Shown here: positions 26,384 to 36,497 of the stretch, piece by piece
How positions within the stretch are numbered: the first letter of the stretch is position 1
Layout: each line of letters begins with the position of its first letter
Source of the DNA: Actinomadura pelletieri DSM 43383
Lineage (GTDB): Bacteria; Actinomycetota; Actinomycetes; Streptosporangiales; Streptosporangiaceae
Direction of reading: 5' to 3'
Length of the DNA: 64,000 bases
Assembly (NCBI RefSeq): GCF_003634705.1
Contig: NZ_RBWU01000005.1
Coordinates: forward strand, 620,001 to 684,000
The notes under the pieces: model-generated
What the model was told of the DNA's origin: nothing
Databases searched by the model: none
The model's input: the letters and a program-made list of their open reading frames with translations, nothing else
Made by a program: the position numbers and the translations under genes

Positions 26384-27790
26384 TCAGCCGACGATGCGCA
26401 GCGACTGCAACGGCAGCACCCGGACCGGACGTTCCCGTTTGGGCGACTCGGTGACGGGCCTGCTGCCGCAGAGCGCCTCCACCACGTGCGCGCCCAGCGC
26501 ACTGTCGATCGGATGCGGGACGGGCACGCCGTTGGAGTCGAGCTTCGAATATTTCGCGAGGTTGGTGGTCAGGGAGATCTGCCGCGCCCCACCCGCGGAC
26601 GACAGCGACTGCGTTCCGGCCCCGAAGACGCTGCCGTCGTGGCCCCAGAACGTCCCGCACGGCAGTTCGGTCGAGTAGAGCCCGAGACCGTAGTTCATCA
26701 CCACGTCGCCGTCCGCGTCCTTGACGGGGACGGTGCGTCGCATCTGCGCCAGCGCGTCCTCGCCGATGAGTTCACCGGTGAAAAGCCTGCGGTAGAAGCG
26801 GTTGAGGTCGTCCATCGTGGAGACCAGCGCGCCCGCCGTCCATGCCCAGCTCATGTCGTACGTGCTGTAGTCGCGGGGTGGTTCCACATGCTGGTAGAGC
26901 GACTCGTACAACCGCGAGTGCCGGCCGGAGATGCGTGCGCGAGACGGGAAGTAGGTGTGCTTCAGCCCGGCCTTGTCGATGACGTTCCGGTCGATGTACC
27001 GCTCCGCCGTCGTGCCGGTCACCTTCTCCAGGAGCCGTCCCGCGATGGCGTAGTTGGTGTTGGAGTAGGAGTAACGCTCGCCCGGTTCACCGGTGCGCGG
27101 CGCCTGCATTCCCCAGGTGATGAGCTGCTCCGGTGTGATGCGCCGGAACCGGTTCTCGTCCAGGCTCTTGGGCGAGAGGTCCGACAACGAGGGGAACGCG
27201 AGGTACACGTAGTCGCCGATGCCGCTGGTGTGGTTGAGGAGCATCCGCACGGTGACCTGCTTGCCGTGCCGTCCGGGAAAGATGTCGGGCAGGTACCGGC
27301 CGACCGGTGCGTCGAGTTCGAGGCGGCCCTTCTCGACCTGTTGGAGGATCGCGGTCGCGACGAACGTCTTGGTGATGCTTCCGACGCGCTGTGGCATGCC
27401 CTGTTTGACGGGTCGCCGTGTCCGGACGTCGGCGACACCGGACGCTCCGTTCCATGTGGTGCGCCCGTCCTGGGCGGCCGACCACGTCCCGTACATGCCC
27501 GCCTCACGCGCAGCGTCCAGAGTGGCGCGCAGCATCGCCGGGTCGAACGGCCGCGTCGGCGGACGCGCGAGTGCCACACCGGCAGAGGCCGCCGGTCCGG
27601 CATTGCCCTGTACAGCATTGCCCTGTATGGCACTGCCTTGTCCGGCATTGCCCTGTGCAGGATTGCCCTGGTCGGTGACCGCCGCCGCCTGGGCGGGCGT
27701 CACCGTCAGTGCCAGTGTGACGACGACCGCGGCACCCCAGGCCGCGGTGATGTCGGCGAGCCGTCCCCGTAGGTCGAACCGCTTCGCCAT
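26384..27790 (-). CDS. Exported serine hydrolase (class C beta-lactamase / D,D-peptidase family)
   Basis: 468 residues. A signal peptide (residues about 14-36, AAVVVTLALTVTPAQAAA) is followed by a low-complexity QGN(A/P) repeat (residues about 41-65). The catalytic domain of the PF00144 family contains S138-I-T-K141, Y242-S-N and H384-D-G386, the three motifs of class C penicillin-recognising enzymes. It probably acts outside the membrane as a D-alanyl-D-alanine peptidase or esterase; a true beta-lactamase is less likely because of the long C-terminal region. The repeat is encoded by five 15-bp units. ATG start at 27790; no close operon partner. Confidence 0.92.
   Translation of the reverse strand: MAKRFDLRGRLADITAAWGAAVVVTLALTVTPAQAAAVTDQGNPAQGNAGQGSAIQGNAVQGNAGPAASAGVALARPPTRPFDPAMLRATLDAAREAGMYGTWSAAQDGRTTWNGASGVADVRTRRPVKQGMPQRVGSITKTFVATAILQQVEKGRLELDAPVGRYLPDIFPGRHGKQVTVRMLLNHTSGIGDYVYLAFPSLSDLSPKSLDENRFRRITPEQLITWGMQAPRTGEPGERYSYSNTNYAIAGRLLEKVTGTTAERYIDRNVIDKAGLKHTYFPSRARISGRHSRLYESLYQHVEPPRDYSTYDMSWAWTAGALVSTMDDLNRFYRRLFTGELIGEDALAQMRRTVPVKDADGDVVMNYGLGLYSTELPCGTFWGHDGSVFGAGTQSLSSAGGARQISLTTNLAKYSKLDSNGVPVPHPIDSALGAHVVEALCGSRPVTESPKRERPVRVLPLQSLRIVG
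27600..27674. repeat. Five 15-bp in-frame tandem repeats in the serine hydrolase gene
   Basis: Imperfect units of the form GCATTGCCCTGTACA (plus strand) run from 27600 to 27674, encoding the QGNA-type linker just after the signal peptide. The period is a multiple of three, so unit number can vary without frameshift. Confidence 0.85.
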
Positions 27791-27933
27791 GGTCCTCTTC
27801 TCCAGTTATGTGCACACCCAGAGTGAGTCTCCTCGGGGTCCTCCTCGCTGTCATCCGACCGCGGAAGGAGATTTCTCACTCCTCCCGGAAGGCAGGCTGT
27901 GGCGGTGGCGGGTGGCCGCCGGGGCGCGAAAAG

Positions 27934-29004
27934 TCAGCCGAGCAGGTCGGCCAGGGTCTCGCGGCGGGACGGATGCCGCAGTTTGTGCATGCCCTTGGAC
28001 TCGATCTGCCGGATCCGTTCGCGCGTCACCCCGTAGACCTTGCCGACCTCCTCGAGCGTCTTCGGCTCGCCGCCCGCCAGCCCGAACCGCATCGAGATGA
28101 CGCCCGCCTCGCGTTCGGTGAGCGTCTCCAGCACGGCGTCGAGCCGTCCGCGCAGCATCGAGGACGCGACGACGTCGGCGGGGTCACCGCCGTCCGGGTC
28201 CTCGATGACGTCGCCGAGTTCGCCGTCGCCGTCCTCACCGAGCGGGGTGTGCAGGGACAGCGGCTCACGGGCCTGCCTGCGCAGCCACTCGACCTTCTCC
28301 GGAGTGACGTCGAGCTCGACGGCCAGTTCCTGCGACGTCGGCTCCCGGCCGAGGTCCTGCATCATGCGCCGCCGCACGCGTGTCATCCGGTTGAGGACCT
28401 CGACGACGTGCACGGGGATGCGGATCGTCCGGCTCTGGTCGGCCAGCGCGCGGCTGATCGCCTGCTTGATCCACCAGACGGCGTAGGTGGAGAACTTGAG
28501 ACCGCGCCGGTACTCGAACTTCTCCACGGCGCGGATCAGCCCGAGGTTGCCCTCCTGGACGAGGTCGCCCAGCGGCAGGCCATGGCCCATGTACCGCTTG
28601 GCGAGCGACACGACGAGGCGGAGGTTCGCCTCGACCATGTGCTCCTTGGCGCGTTGGCCGTCGGCGGCGATCCATTCCAGGTCGGTGCGGTCCTGGAGGC
28701 TGAGGTCGTCACCGAGGGTCTCCAGGCGTTCGCGGGCGAACAGCCCTGCCTCGATGCGTTTGGCGAGGTCGACCTCCTGCTCGGCGGTGAGCAACGGGGT
28801 GCGGCCGATGCGGGAGAGGTAGTCCTTCATCGGGTCGACGACGTTCACGGTCGCGCGGTCCATGCGCGCCCGGGTGGACGCGCCGTCCGCGGGCGCGCGG
28901 TTCACGGTCGCACGGTTCACGGTCGCACGGGGGGGCACGCTGGGCGCGTCGCTGGCGTTCAGGGCGGTGTCCTTTGTTCGTCCGGCCGGGAGGGAACGGG
29001 TCAC
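27934..29004 (-). CDS. Group 2 (HrdA/HrdD/SigB-like) sigma-70 factor
   Basis: 356 residues. Regions 1.2 to 4.2 are present: [21 protein letters not shown] (1.2), [26 protein letters not shown] (2.1-2.2), [21 protein letters not shown] (2.3-2.4, -10 recognition), [13 protein letters not shown] (3.0), and [20 protein letters not shown] (4.2, -35 recognition). It is shorter than the principal HrdB because it has no long 1.1 region, so it is a non-essential alternative housekeeping type. The N-terminal ~45 residues contain RATVN repeats encoded by 15-bp units. The start could be GTG 29004 or the internal ATG before [10 protein letters not shown]. Monocistronic. Confidence 0.93.
   Translation of the reverse strand: MTRSLPAGRTKDTALNASDAPSVPPRATVNRATVNRAPADGASTRARMDRATVNVVDPMKDYLSRIGRTPLLTAEQEVDLAKRIEAGLFARERLETLGDDLSLQDRTDLEWIAADGQRAKEHMVEANLRLVVSLAKRYMGHGLPLGDLVQEGNLGLIRAVEKFEYRRGLKFSTYAVWWIKQAISRALADQSRTIRIPVHVVEVLNRMTRVRRRMMQDLGREPTSQELAVELDVTPEKVEWLRRQAREPLSLHTPLGEDGDGELGDVIEDPDGGDPADVVASSMLRGRLDAVLETLTEREAGVISMRFGLAGGEPKTLEEVGKVYGVTRERIRQIESKGMHKLRHPSRRETLADLLG
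28898..28927. repeat. 15-bp direct repeat in the group 2 sigma factor gene
   Basis: Two identical CGGTTCACGGTCGCA units (28898-28912, 28913-28927), with a decayed third near 28845, encode RATVN-type residues upstream of region 1.2, a non-conserved part of the protein. Confidence 0.7.
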
Positions 29005-29052
29005 CCGTTCTCAGTACCCGATCGTGGAACATCCTGAACCAGGCGACGCATT

Positions 29053-32000
29053 TCAGGTTTCGATGACGAGAAGGAGATCGCCCGCCTGAACCGGGGTGGT
29101 GCCGGGCACCGCGAGCCGGACGACGGCGCCGGACACGGGCGCGGTGATGGCGGCCTCCATCTTCATCGCCTCGATGGTCGCGACCACGTCCCCGGCGGCG
29201 ACCTCGTCGCCCTTGGACACGCGGAGCGTCACCGAACCGTCGAACGGCGCGGCGACATGGCCGGGCTCGTCCGGGTCGGCCCGCTCGACGGGCGGCACGT
29301 CCGACACCACGGACTTGTCGCGCACCGAGAGCGTGCGGAGCTGGCCGTTCACCGTGCAGATGACCTGTCGCACCCCCGCCTCGTCGATGTCGCCGACCGC
29401 TTCCAGACCGGCCAGCACGCGCACGCCGGGTTCGAGGTCGAACGCGACCTCCTGTCCCGCGCGCAGCCCGTAGAGGAACGGGCCCGTGGGCAGGACGGAC
29501 AGGTCTCCGTAGGCGGCGCGGGCCTCGCGGTAGTCCTTCGCGGGGCCGGGGAACAGAAGGCGGTCCAGAGTCTCGCGGACTTCGGGGCCGTGCAGGGCCT
29601 TCTCCTCCGCGCCGTCCAGTTCGGCGCGGGCGGGTGTGTACTGGCGTCCGGCGAGGGCCTTGGTGCGGAACGGCTCGGGCCAGCCGCCCGGAGGGTCGCC
29701 GAGTTCGCCGTTCAGGAAGCCGATGACGCTGTCGGGAATGTCGTAGCGCTCCGGGTTCTCGGCGAAGTCGGCGGGGTCGGCGCCCGCGGCGACCAGATGC
29801 AGGGCCAGGTCACCCACGACCTTGCTGGACGGGGTGACCTTCACGAGCCGTCCGAGGATCGCGTCGGCCGCCGCGTACAGGCGCTCGATCTCCTCGAAGC
29901 GGTCGCCGAGGCCGAGCGCCACGGCCTGCTGCCGCAGGTTCGACAGCTGCCCGCCCGGAATCTCGTGCCGGTAGACGCGACCGGTCGGCGACGGAAGCCC
30001 CATCTCGAACGGCGCGTACAGCTTCCGGACGGCCTCCCAGTACGGCTCCATGACGGTCAGCGCGTCCAGGTCGATCCCGGTGGCGTGGTCGGTGGAGTCG
30101 GTCGCGGCGACGATCGCCTGGAGGGGCGGCTGGCTGGTGGTGCCCGAGAGCGGCGCGGCGGCTCCGTCCACCGCGTCGACACCGGCCTCGATGGCGGCGA
30201 TGTAGGTGCCGATCTGGCCACCGGCCGTGTCGTGGGTGTGCAGATGGACGGGCAGGTCGAACCGCTCGCGGAGGGCCTTGACGAGCGTGCGGGCCGCCGG
30301 GGCGCGGAGCAGTCCGGCCATGTCCTTGACGCACAGGATGTGGACGCAGGACTCGACGAGTTCCTCCGCGAGGCGCAGGTAGTAGTCGAGGGTGTAGAGC
30401 CGCTCGTTGGGTGACGACAGGTCGCCGGTGTAGCAGAGGGTTCCTTCGACGAGCGCGTGTGTCTGCAGCGCGGCGTCGATGGCCGGACGCATCCGTTCGA
30501 CGTCGTTCAGCGCGTCGAACACGCGGAAGATGTCGACACCGGTACTAGCGGCCTCCTTCACGAAGGCACGCGCCACCGAGTCGGGGTACGGGGTGTACCC
30601 GACGGTGTTACGGCCGCGCAGGAGCATCTGGATGCACAGGTTCGGAGCGGCCTCACGGATCGCGGCCAGCCTGTCCCAGGGCGACTCGCCGAGGAAGCGG
30701 AGCGCGACGTCGTACGTCGCGCCGCCCCATGCCTCGATGGAGAGAAGCTGCGGGGTCATGCGCGCGAGGTAGGGCGCGGCGGCGAGCAGGTCGTAGGTGC
30801 GTACCCGGGTGGCGAGAAGCGACTGGTGCGCGTCCCGGAAGGTGGTGTCGGTGACGGCGAGGGCGCTCTGGGAACGGAGCCGCTCGGCGAACGCGCGCGC
30901 GCCGAGCGCCAACAGCCGGTCTCGTGAACCTGTGGGGAACGGGCCGTCGAGGGAGAGCGGCGGCAGCTTCGTCGCCGGGTCCAGGTCGGTGGGCGCGTCT
31001 CCGTGCGGCTTGTTGACCGTCACGTCCGCCAGGTACCGGACGAGTCGCGTCGCACGGTCACCGCTCGACCGGGCCGTGAGCAGTTCGGGATGGTCGGCGA
31101 TGTAGGACGTCGTGACGCCGCCCGCGCGGAAGTCCGGCTCGTCGAGCAGCGCGCGCAGGAACGGGATGTTGGACGCGACGCCCCGGATGCGGAACTCCGC
31201 GACGGCGCGGCGTGCCCTGCCCACGGCCTCCTCGAACGTCCGTCCGCGGCAGGTCAGCTTGACCAGCAGCGAGTCGAAGTGCGGGGAGACGATCGCGCCG
31301 CCGTACGCGGTGCCCGTGTCCAGGCGCACGCCCGCGCCGCCGGGCGACCGGTACGCCGAGATCTTGCCGGTGTCGGGACGGAAGCCGTTCGCCGGGTCCT
31401 CGGTGGTGATGCGGCACTGGACGGCGAACCCGCTGACCGTGACCTCGTCCTGCGCGATGCCGAGGTCGGCGAGCGTCTCACCGCCCGCGATGCGCAGCTG
31501 GCTCTGCACGAGATCGACCCCGGTGACCTCCTCGGTCACGGTGTGCTCGACCTGGATACGCGGGTTCATCTCGATGAAGACGTGCTCGCCGTGCTCGTCC
31601 ACGAGGAACTCGACGGTGCCGGCGTTCACGTAGCCGATCTCGCGCGCGAACTTCACCGCGTCCTCGCAGAGCCGCCGCGCCACGTCCGGGTCCAGCCTCG
31701 GCGCCGGGGCGATCTCCACCACCTTCTGGTGGCGGCGCTGCACCGAGCAGTCGCGTTCGCGCAGGTGGACGATGTGCCCGGAGCCGTCGGCGAGAATCTG
31801 CACCTCGATGTGGCGGGGACTGTCCACCGCCTGTTCCAGGAACACCGTCGGGTCGCCGAACGCGCTCTCCGCCTCGCGCCGCGCGGTGTCGACGGCCGCC
31901 TCAAGGTCGGCACGGTGCTCGACACGGCGCAGCCCGCGCCCGCCGCCGCCCGCCGCGGCCTTCACGAACAGCGGGAACCCGACCTCGTCGGCCGCCGCCA

Positions 32001-32427
32001 GCTCCGCGCCCGGCTCGGGCGTCGCCGACCGCAGTACGGGCAGCCCCGCGCGCCGCGCCGCCGCGACCGCCTCGATCTTGTTGCCCGCGAGGCTGAGCAC
32101 CGAGGAGGGCGGGCCAACGAACGTGATCCCGTTGCGCTCGCACGCCTCCGCCAGCTCCGGGCTCTCCGACAGGAACCCGTATCCGGGGTACACGGCGTCG
32201 GCGCCGACCCGCAGCGCGGTCTCCACGATGCCGTCGACGTCCAGGTAGGCGCGGACGGGATGGCCGTGCTCGCCGATCTCGTACGCCTCGTCCGCCTTCT
32301 GCCGGTGCAGCGACAGCCGGTCCTCGTGCGCGTAGACGGCGACGCTGGCGATGCCGAGTTCGTAGGCCGCGCGGAAGGCGCGGACGGCGATCTCGCCACG
32401 GTTGGCGACGAGCAGCTTCGTGATCAC
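29053..32427 (-). CDS. pyc: Pyruvate carboxylase
   Basis: 1124 residues, the expected length for single-chain pyruvate carboxylase. It converts pyruvate, bicarbonate and ATP to oxaloacetate, an anaplerotic step. Order: biotin carboxylase (1-450; VITKLLVANRGEIAVRAFRAA, KAAAGGGGRGLRRV ATP-grasp loop, MNPRIQVEHTVTEEVTG), carboxyltransferase (about 530-800; TDTTFRDAHQSLLATRVRTYD, with LHTHDTAGGQ metal ligands), PC tetramerisation domain, and a C-terminal biotinyl domain with EAMKMEAAI, the biotinylated Lys being about 1089. GTG start at 32427 with GGAGA upstream. In-frame sequence before it is non-coding. It is divergent from the CbxX-like gene. Confidence 0.97.
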   Translation of the reverse strand: MITKLLVANRGEIAVRAFRAAYELGIASVAVYAHEDRLSLHRQKADEAYEIGEHGHPVRAYLDVDGIVETALRVGADAVYPGYGFLSESPELAEACERNGITFVGPPSSVLSLAGNKIEAVAAARRAGLPVLRSATPEPGAELAAADEVGFPLFVKAAAGGGGRGLRRVEHRADLEAAVDTARREAESAFGDPTVFLEQAVDSPRHIEVQILADGSGHIVHLRERDCSVQRRHQKVVEIAPAPRLDPDVARRLCEDAVKFAREIGYVNAGTVEFLVDEHGEHVFIEMNPRIQVEHTVTEEVTGVDLVQSQLRIAGGETLADLGIAQDEVTVSGFAVQCRITTEDPANGFRPDTGKISAYRSPGGAGVRLDTGTAYGGAIVSPHFDSLLVKLTCRGRTFEEAVGRARRAVAEFRIRGVASNIPFLRALLDEPDFRAGGVTTSYIADHPELLTARSSGDRATRLVRYLADVTVNKPHGDAPTDLDPATKLPPLSLDGPFPTGSRDRLLALGARAFAERLRSQSALAVTDTTFRDAHQSLLATRVRTYDLLAAAPYLARMTPQLLSIEAWGGATYDVALRFLGESPWDRLAAIREAAPNLCIQMLLRGRNTVGYTPYPDSVARAFVKEAASTGVDIFRVFDALNDVERMRPAIDAALQTHALVEGTLCYTGDLSSPNERLYTLDYYLRLAEELVESCVHILCVKDMAGLLRAPAARTLVKALRERFDLPVHLHTHDTAGGQIGTYIAAIEAGVDAVDGAAAPLSGTTSQPPLQAIVAATDSTDHATGIDLDALTVMEPYWEAVRKLYAPFEMGLPSPTGRVYRHEIPGGQLSNLRQQAVALGLGDRFEEIERLYAAADAILGRLVKVTPSSKVVGDLALHLVAAGADPADFAENPERYDIPDSVIGFLNGELGDPPGGWPEPFRTKALAGRQYTPARAELDGAEEKALHGPEVRETLDRLLFPGPAKDYREARAAYGDLSVLPTGPFLYGLRAGQEVAFDLEPGVRVLAGLEAVGDIDEAGVRQVICTVNGQLRTLSVRDKSVVSDVPPVERADPDEPGHVAAPFDGSVTLRVSKGDEVAAGDVVATIEAMKMEAAITAPVSGAVVRLAVPGTTPVQAGDLLLVIET

Positions 32428-32704
32428 GTGACTCTCCAGAGACGGCGACGCGGAGGTCCGTCCGCGCCCGGCGGAGTTCGCGGGAGCGTGCCGCACCGCG
32501 GCGGAACGGACCGTTGGGGGGACGGTCCCGGTGTACGTACCCAGTTGAGCGGCTGCGGCAGCCTCGATCCCGCACGAGATCGTCAGCATTGCTCCGGATT
32601 TCCCCCAAGAAGGAAGATCTGGCGATTTTTCGTTGACGTCCGCGCCTGCCCGTTGTCCGTCGATAAGGTGTCCGGCCAGGCTCGCTGTGATCAAGGGGGA
32701 CTCT

Positions 32705-35700
32705 GTGCGGCTGCCGGAACATCTTGAACTTCTCGTGTCCGACGAACCCGTCATCGACCTGTACGCGGTCGGGCCGTGGCGCGTTCCGGACGGCCTGTAC
32801 GAGGAGATCCGGGACCGTGTCGACGCGCTCGTCAACGACCCCCGCTGCGTCCCGCTGACGACGGACCGGCACGCGATGATGACCAACCCCGCGCCGCTGG
32901 TCGCCGCCGAGATGATCAGTACCCTCGCCTACCTGCCCGGCGCCGCGGCCGTCTACTCCGGAGTCTTCAGCCACCTGTACAGCGAGCTTTTCGGGCGTTA
33001 CCTCGACGCACCATCGGACACCGACCACACCAGGGAGGGTTGGAGCGCTCTATCGGGTGAGTTCCGCGCGTTCGAGTGGCTGGAAGACTGCGGCGACCAG
33101 GACCTGGCACTGACACTGGCCCGCGAGTCGCTCGGCGTCTTCGAGGGTTTGGAACCGTTCGAGGCCCGCCGCCGGGCCCTGCTGGAGCTGTTCGAGAACC
33201 CCCCGTCCGGTGACTGGCTCAAACTTCCCCTGGAACGGCGCCGGGACCTGTGGGCGGCGCAGGCGAGCGACGACGTCGTCGCCGCCCTGCCCGAACTGGC
33301 CGGGCCCATCGGCCACCTGGAATGGGTGTGCTCGGGTCTGCTGCCCGTCCACGAACACCTGCGCGAGATCGCCCCCCACCGCGAGACCGCCGACGACCTG
33401 CTCGTCCACCTGCTGCTCCAGGCCGGTCGGGAGCAGGTGCCCGCCGAACTGTCCGTCGTCCTCACCGAGGACCGGTACGGCGAACTGCTCGGACGGTTCG
33501 AGGACGCACGCGAGTCCTTCGACCGGGAAACATGGTCGCTGGACGAGTGGGCCTGGCTCGCCCGGGCGGTCGGCGCCGGGGCCGTCGACGCCTGCCGTGG
33601 CTGGCTCGACATGGCGATGCGCTTCACCGGCGCCGTCCAGGGGCTTCCCGGTCACCCGGTCGGCCCCGACCGGGTGTGGATTCCGATCCAGGGGTTCCAG
33701 GAGGACGTTCGGCGTCTGTTCACCCCGCGCCGCCGGATGGTCAACCCGCTCGCCGCGAACCTCGGCGCGTCCCGGCCCCGCCCGCGCGGCGCCCGTGGCC
33801 GGACGAAGGTGGAGACCGGTCTGGTCGGGCAGCCGGAGGTCGTCGCCGCGCTGGAGGACATCGCGAACGGGCCCGGACCGGTCCGGCTGATGATCGTCGG
33901 CCCGGACGGCACCGGCAAGCGCGACGCGGCCCAGGAGATCGTCCAACTCGTCCAGCGGCACGGCATCACCGACCCGCCGCTGTGGCTGTCCGACGACTTC
34001 TTCGCCGCCAAGGAGATCTCGGCCGCCACCTCGCAGCTCTACAGCGAGGCCCGCGACAGCGACGGGGTCCGGCTCATGGTGATCGACGGTCTCGACGACA
34101 TCTCCCGGGACGACCGCAGCGGCGAGGCCAGCCTCGAACAGCTCCACCGGGCGATCGACGTCCATGACGACCTGCACGTCGTGGTGTTGTGCGAGCCCGG
34201 CGGCGACGACCTGATCCGCGAACTCAACCCCGCGCTCGCCCTGCGGTTCCAGGTGGTCCGAACGCACCCGTTCACGGCCGAAGGGCACGCGGAACTGTTC
34301 AACCGGGCCGTCCAGCAGCGTGGGGCGCGTGCGCACAAACGCGCCCTGACGGCCGCCGGGCGGGTGCTCGCCGACGCGACGCCCGTCCGGAACCTGCGCA
34401 ACGCCCGACTCGCGCAGCGGCTCGCCGACATCGTCGTGGATTCGGTGCGCGAGCGGACCGAACCCGGCCAGGAACTGGTCGTCAAGCATTCCGACATCCC
34501 CGCGTCGTTCGACTCGCCCGGCGCCGACCCGATGGCCGAACTGGAAGCCCTCACCGGCCTCGGCGCCGTCAAGCACGAGATCGAGCTGATCGTCGCCGGG
34601 GCGAAGGCCGCGAAGCTGCGCCGCGACGCCGGGCTGCCCGCCGCGGACACGCCCGCCAGGCACACCGTGTTCACCGGCAGCCCCGGCACCGGCAAGACCG
34701 TCGTCGCCCGGCTCCTCGCCCGCGTTCTGAAGGACCTCGGCGTGCTCTCGTCCGGACATCTGGTCGAGGCGACCCGTTCGTCGCTCGTCGGCACCTACAT
34801 CGGCGAGACCGCCGTGAAGACGCGGAGCGTGGCGCGGCGGGCCGTCGGCGGGGTCCTGTTCATCGACGAGGCCTACTCGCTGGTCCAAGAGGGCGTGGAC
34901 GAGGACTACGGCCCCGAGGCCATCGCCGAGCTGCTGAAGTTCATGGAGGGCCACCGCGACGACTTCGTCGTCGTCATCGCCGGCTACGAGCGCGAGATGC
35001 AGCGGTTCATGGCGTCCAACCCCGGACTCGCGTCGCGGTTCCCGAGCACGGTCCGCTTCCCCGACTTCACCGACGCCGAGCTCATCGAGATCTTCGAGGC
35101 GCGGACGGCGGCCATCGGGCTACGACCGGAGCCGGGCGTGCGCGACCGGGTGGCCGAACTCCTGCGCCGCGCCCCCCGCGGCCGCTCCTTCGGCAACGCC
35201 CGCGCCATGCGCAACCTGTGCGAGCGCGCCACCGCGCTCCAGGCCCGCCGGGTGACCGCGCTGAGCGACCCCAGCCCGGAGGACCTGGCCGCGCTGCTCC
35301 CCGAGGACGTCCCGGACACGCTGTCGGGCGCCGCCCGCGTCCGGCCCGTCACCGACCCCCTCGCCGAACTGGACGCCCTCGTCGGCCTCGCGGACGTCAA
35401 GAGGGAGGTGCGGCGCCTCGCGGCCGAGGTGCGCGCCGCCGACCTGCGCCGCTCGGCCGGGCAGCCGGTCGGCGCGCCCACCCGCCACATGGTGTTCACC
35501 GGCAACCCGGGGACGGCCAAGACGACCGTCGCCCGCCTCGTCGCGGCCGTCTACGCCGACCTCGGGCTGCTTTCGTCCGGCCACCTTGTCGAGGTCTCCC
35601 GCGCCGACCTCGTCGGCTCCTACACCGGCCAGACGGCCCCGCGCGTACGGGCCGCCGTCGAGCAGGCCCTTGGAGGTGTCCTGTTCATCGACGAGGCGTA

Positions 35701-36166
35701 CTCCCTGACCGGTGACGGCTACACGCAGGAGGCCGTGTCCACGCTCGTCCAGCTCATGGAGGAGTACCGCGGTGACCTGGTCGTCATCGCGGCGGGTTAT
35801 GAGCGGGAGATGAGCACCTTCCTCGCCGCCAACTCCGGGCTCGAATCGCGGTTCCCCAAGCGCATCGCCTTCCCCGACTACTCCGACGACGAGCTGGTCG
35901 AGATCTTCAACCGCCTCGCCGCCGCGGAGGGCCTCACCCTCGCCGCGGACGTGCCGGCGCGGCTGCGCGGCCTGCTCCGGAACGTTCCGCGCGGACCGTC
36001 CTTCGGCAACGGGCGACTCATCCGCAACCTCCTCGACCGCGCCGTCGCCGCACAGTCCGAACGCCTCGCCACATCGTCGGACGCAACCGAACTCCGCACC
36101 CTGAAGGCCACGGACCTGCACATGACCGGCCCAGAGTCATCAAAGGCGCCGGGCATGTACCTGTGA
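32705..36166 (+). CDS. Three-module CbxX/CfxQ (SpoVK-like) AAA+ ATPase
   Basis: 1153 residues, GTG start preceded by AAGGGGGA. Residues 1-370 form a helical region of unknown function. The first module (about 380-620) has the P-loop GPDGTGKRD, in which the Ser/Thr after Lys is Arg, so it is probably inactive. Two canonical modules follow: P-loop GSPGTGKTVVARLLA (about 657), Walker B GGVLFIDEAYSL (about 718), and P-loop GNPGTAKTTVARLVA (about 932), Walker B GGVLFIDEAYSL (about 994). Both have SRFPSTVRFPD or SRFPKRIAFPD and IGGYEREM-like sensor and arginine-finger segments. CbxX/SpoVK ATPases act as hexameric remodelling chaperones, for example on Rubisco or in sporulation and type VII secretion (EccA). 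The client here is unknown; no ESX genes are in the window. Confidence 0.92.
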   Translation: MRLPEHLELLVSDEPVIDLYAVGPWRVPDGLYEEIRDRVDALVNDPRCVPLTTDRHAMMTNPAPLVAAEMISTLAYLPGAAAVYSGVFSHLYSELFGRYLDAPSDTDHTREGWSALSGEFRAFEWLEDCGDQDLALTLARESLGVFEGLEPFEARRRALLELFENPPSGDWLKLPLERRRDLWAAQASDDVVAALPELAGPIGHLEWVCSGLLPVHEHLREIAPHRETADDLLVHLLLQAGREQVPAELSVVLTEDRYGELLGRFEDARESFDRETWSLDEWAWLARAVGAGAVDACRGWLDMAMRFTGAVQGLPGHPVGPDRVWIPIQGFQEDVRRLFTPRRRMVNPLAANLGASRPRPRGARGRTKVETGLVGQPEVVAALEDIANGPGPVRLMIVGPDGTGKRDAAQEIVQLVQRHGITDPPLWLSDDFFAAKEISAATSQLYSEARDSDGVRLMVIDGLDDISRDDRSGEASLEQLHRAIDVHDDLHVVVLCEPGGDDLIRELNPALALRFQVVRTHPFTAEGHAELFNRAVQQRGARAHKRALTAAGRVLADATPVRNLRNARLAQRLADIVVDSVRERTEPGQELVVKHSDIPASFDSPGADPMAELEALTGLGAVKHEIELIVAGAKAAKLRRDAGLPAADTPARHTVFTGSPGTGKTVVARLLARVLKDLGVLSSGHLVEATRSSLVGTYIGETAVKTRSVARRAVGGVLFIDEAYSLVQEGVDEDYGPEAIAELLKFMEGHRDDFVVVIAGYEREMQRFMASNPGLASRFPSTVRFPDFTDAELIEIFEARTAAIGLRPEPGVRDRVAELLRRAPRGRSFGNARAMRNLCERATALQARRVTALSDPSPEDLAALLPEDVPDTLSGAARVRPVTDPLAELDALVGLADVKREVRRLAAEVRAADLRRSAGQPVGAPTRHMVFTGNPGTAKTTVARLVAAVYADLGLLSSGHLVEVSRADLVGSYTGQTAPRVRAAVEQALGGVLFIDEAYSLTGDGYTQEAVSTLVQLMEEYRGDLVVIAAGYEREMSTFLAANSGLESRFPKRIAFPDYSDDELVEIFNRLAAAEGLTLAADVPARLRGLLRNVPRGPSFGNGRLIRNLLDRAVAAQSERLATSSDATELRTLKATDLHMTGPESSKAPGMYL

Positions 36167-36274
36167 CCACGATGCGATCACTCGGAATAGCCCAAAAGAT
36201 CTTGCGGTTGCAACTAACGTGCGAAATCCGGTCGCCCGGGTAGCACTCAGGTCCAGCCCCCATGGAGGTCAACC

Positions 36275-36457
36275 GTGCCGAGCAGCATTCCGAGGACCCG
36301 CTCCCACTCCCCGCGCGACCGCGTGAAGACCACCTCACTCCGCGCCCTGGTGGTCGCCGCACGCCTGGAACGCAACCACGCCCCGGAGGGCCCACCGGGC
36401 AAAGAGGACGGCCGGGCGGAGCAGGACACCCGACGTCCCACCCCCGACCCGGCCTAA
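36275..36457 (+). CDS. Small basic protein of unknown function
   Basis: 60 residues, GTG start with a strong GGAGG at a 6-nt spacing. Third codon positions are GC-rich along the whole frame, which supports coding. The sequence is Arg/Pro-rich (MPSSIPRTRSHSPRDRVKT), with a central hydrophobic helix (SLRALVVAARLERN) and an acidic/proline tail. No family recognised. It follows the AAA gene by 108 bp on the same strand and is convergent with the TetR gene. Confidence 0.5.
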   Translation: MPSSIPRTRSHSPRDRVKTTSLRALVVAARLERNHAPEGPPGKEDGRAEQDTRRPTPDPA

Positions 36458-36497
36458 CCCCATCACCACCGCGAGCACCGACACCACGCGGCCGAAG

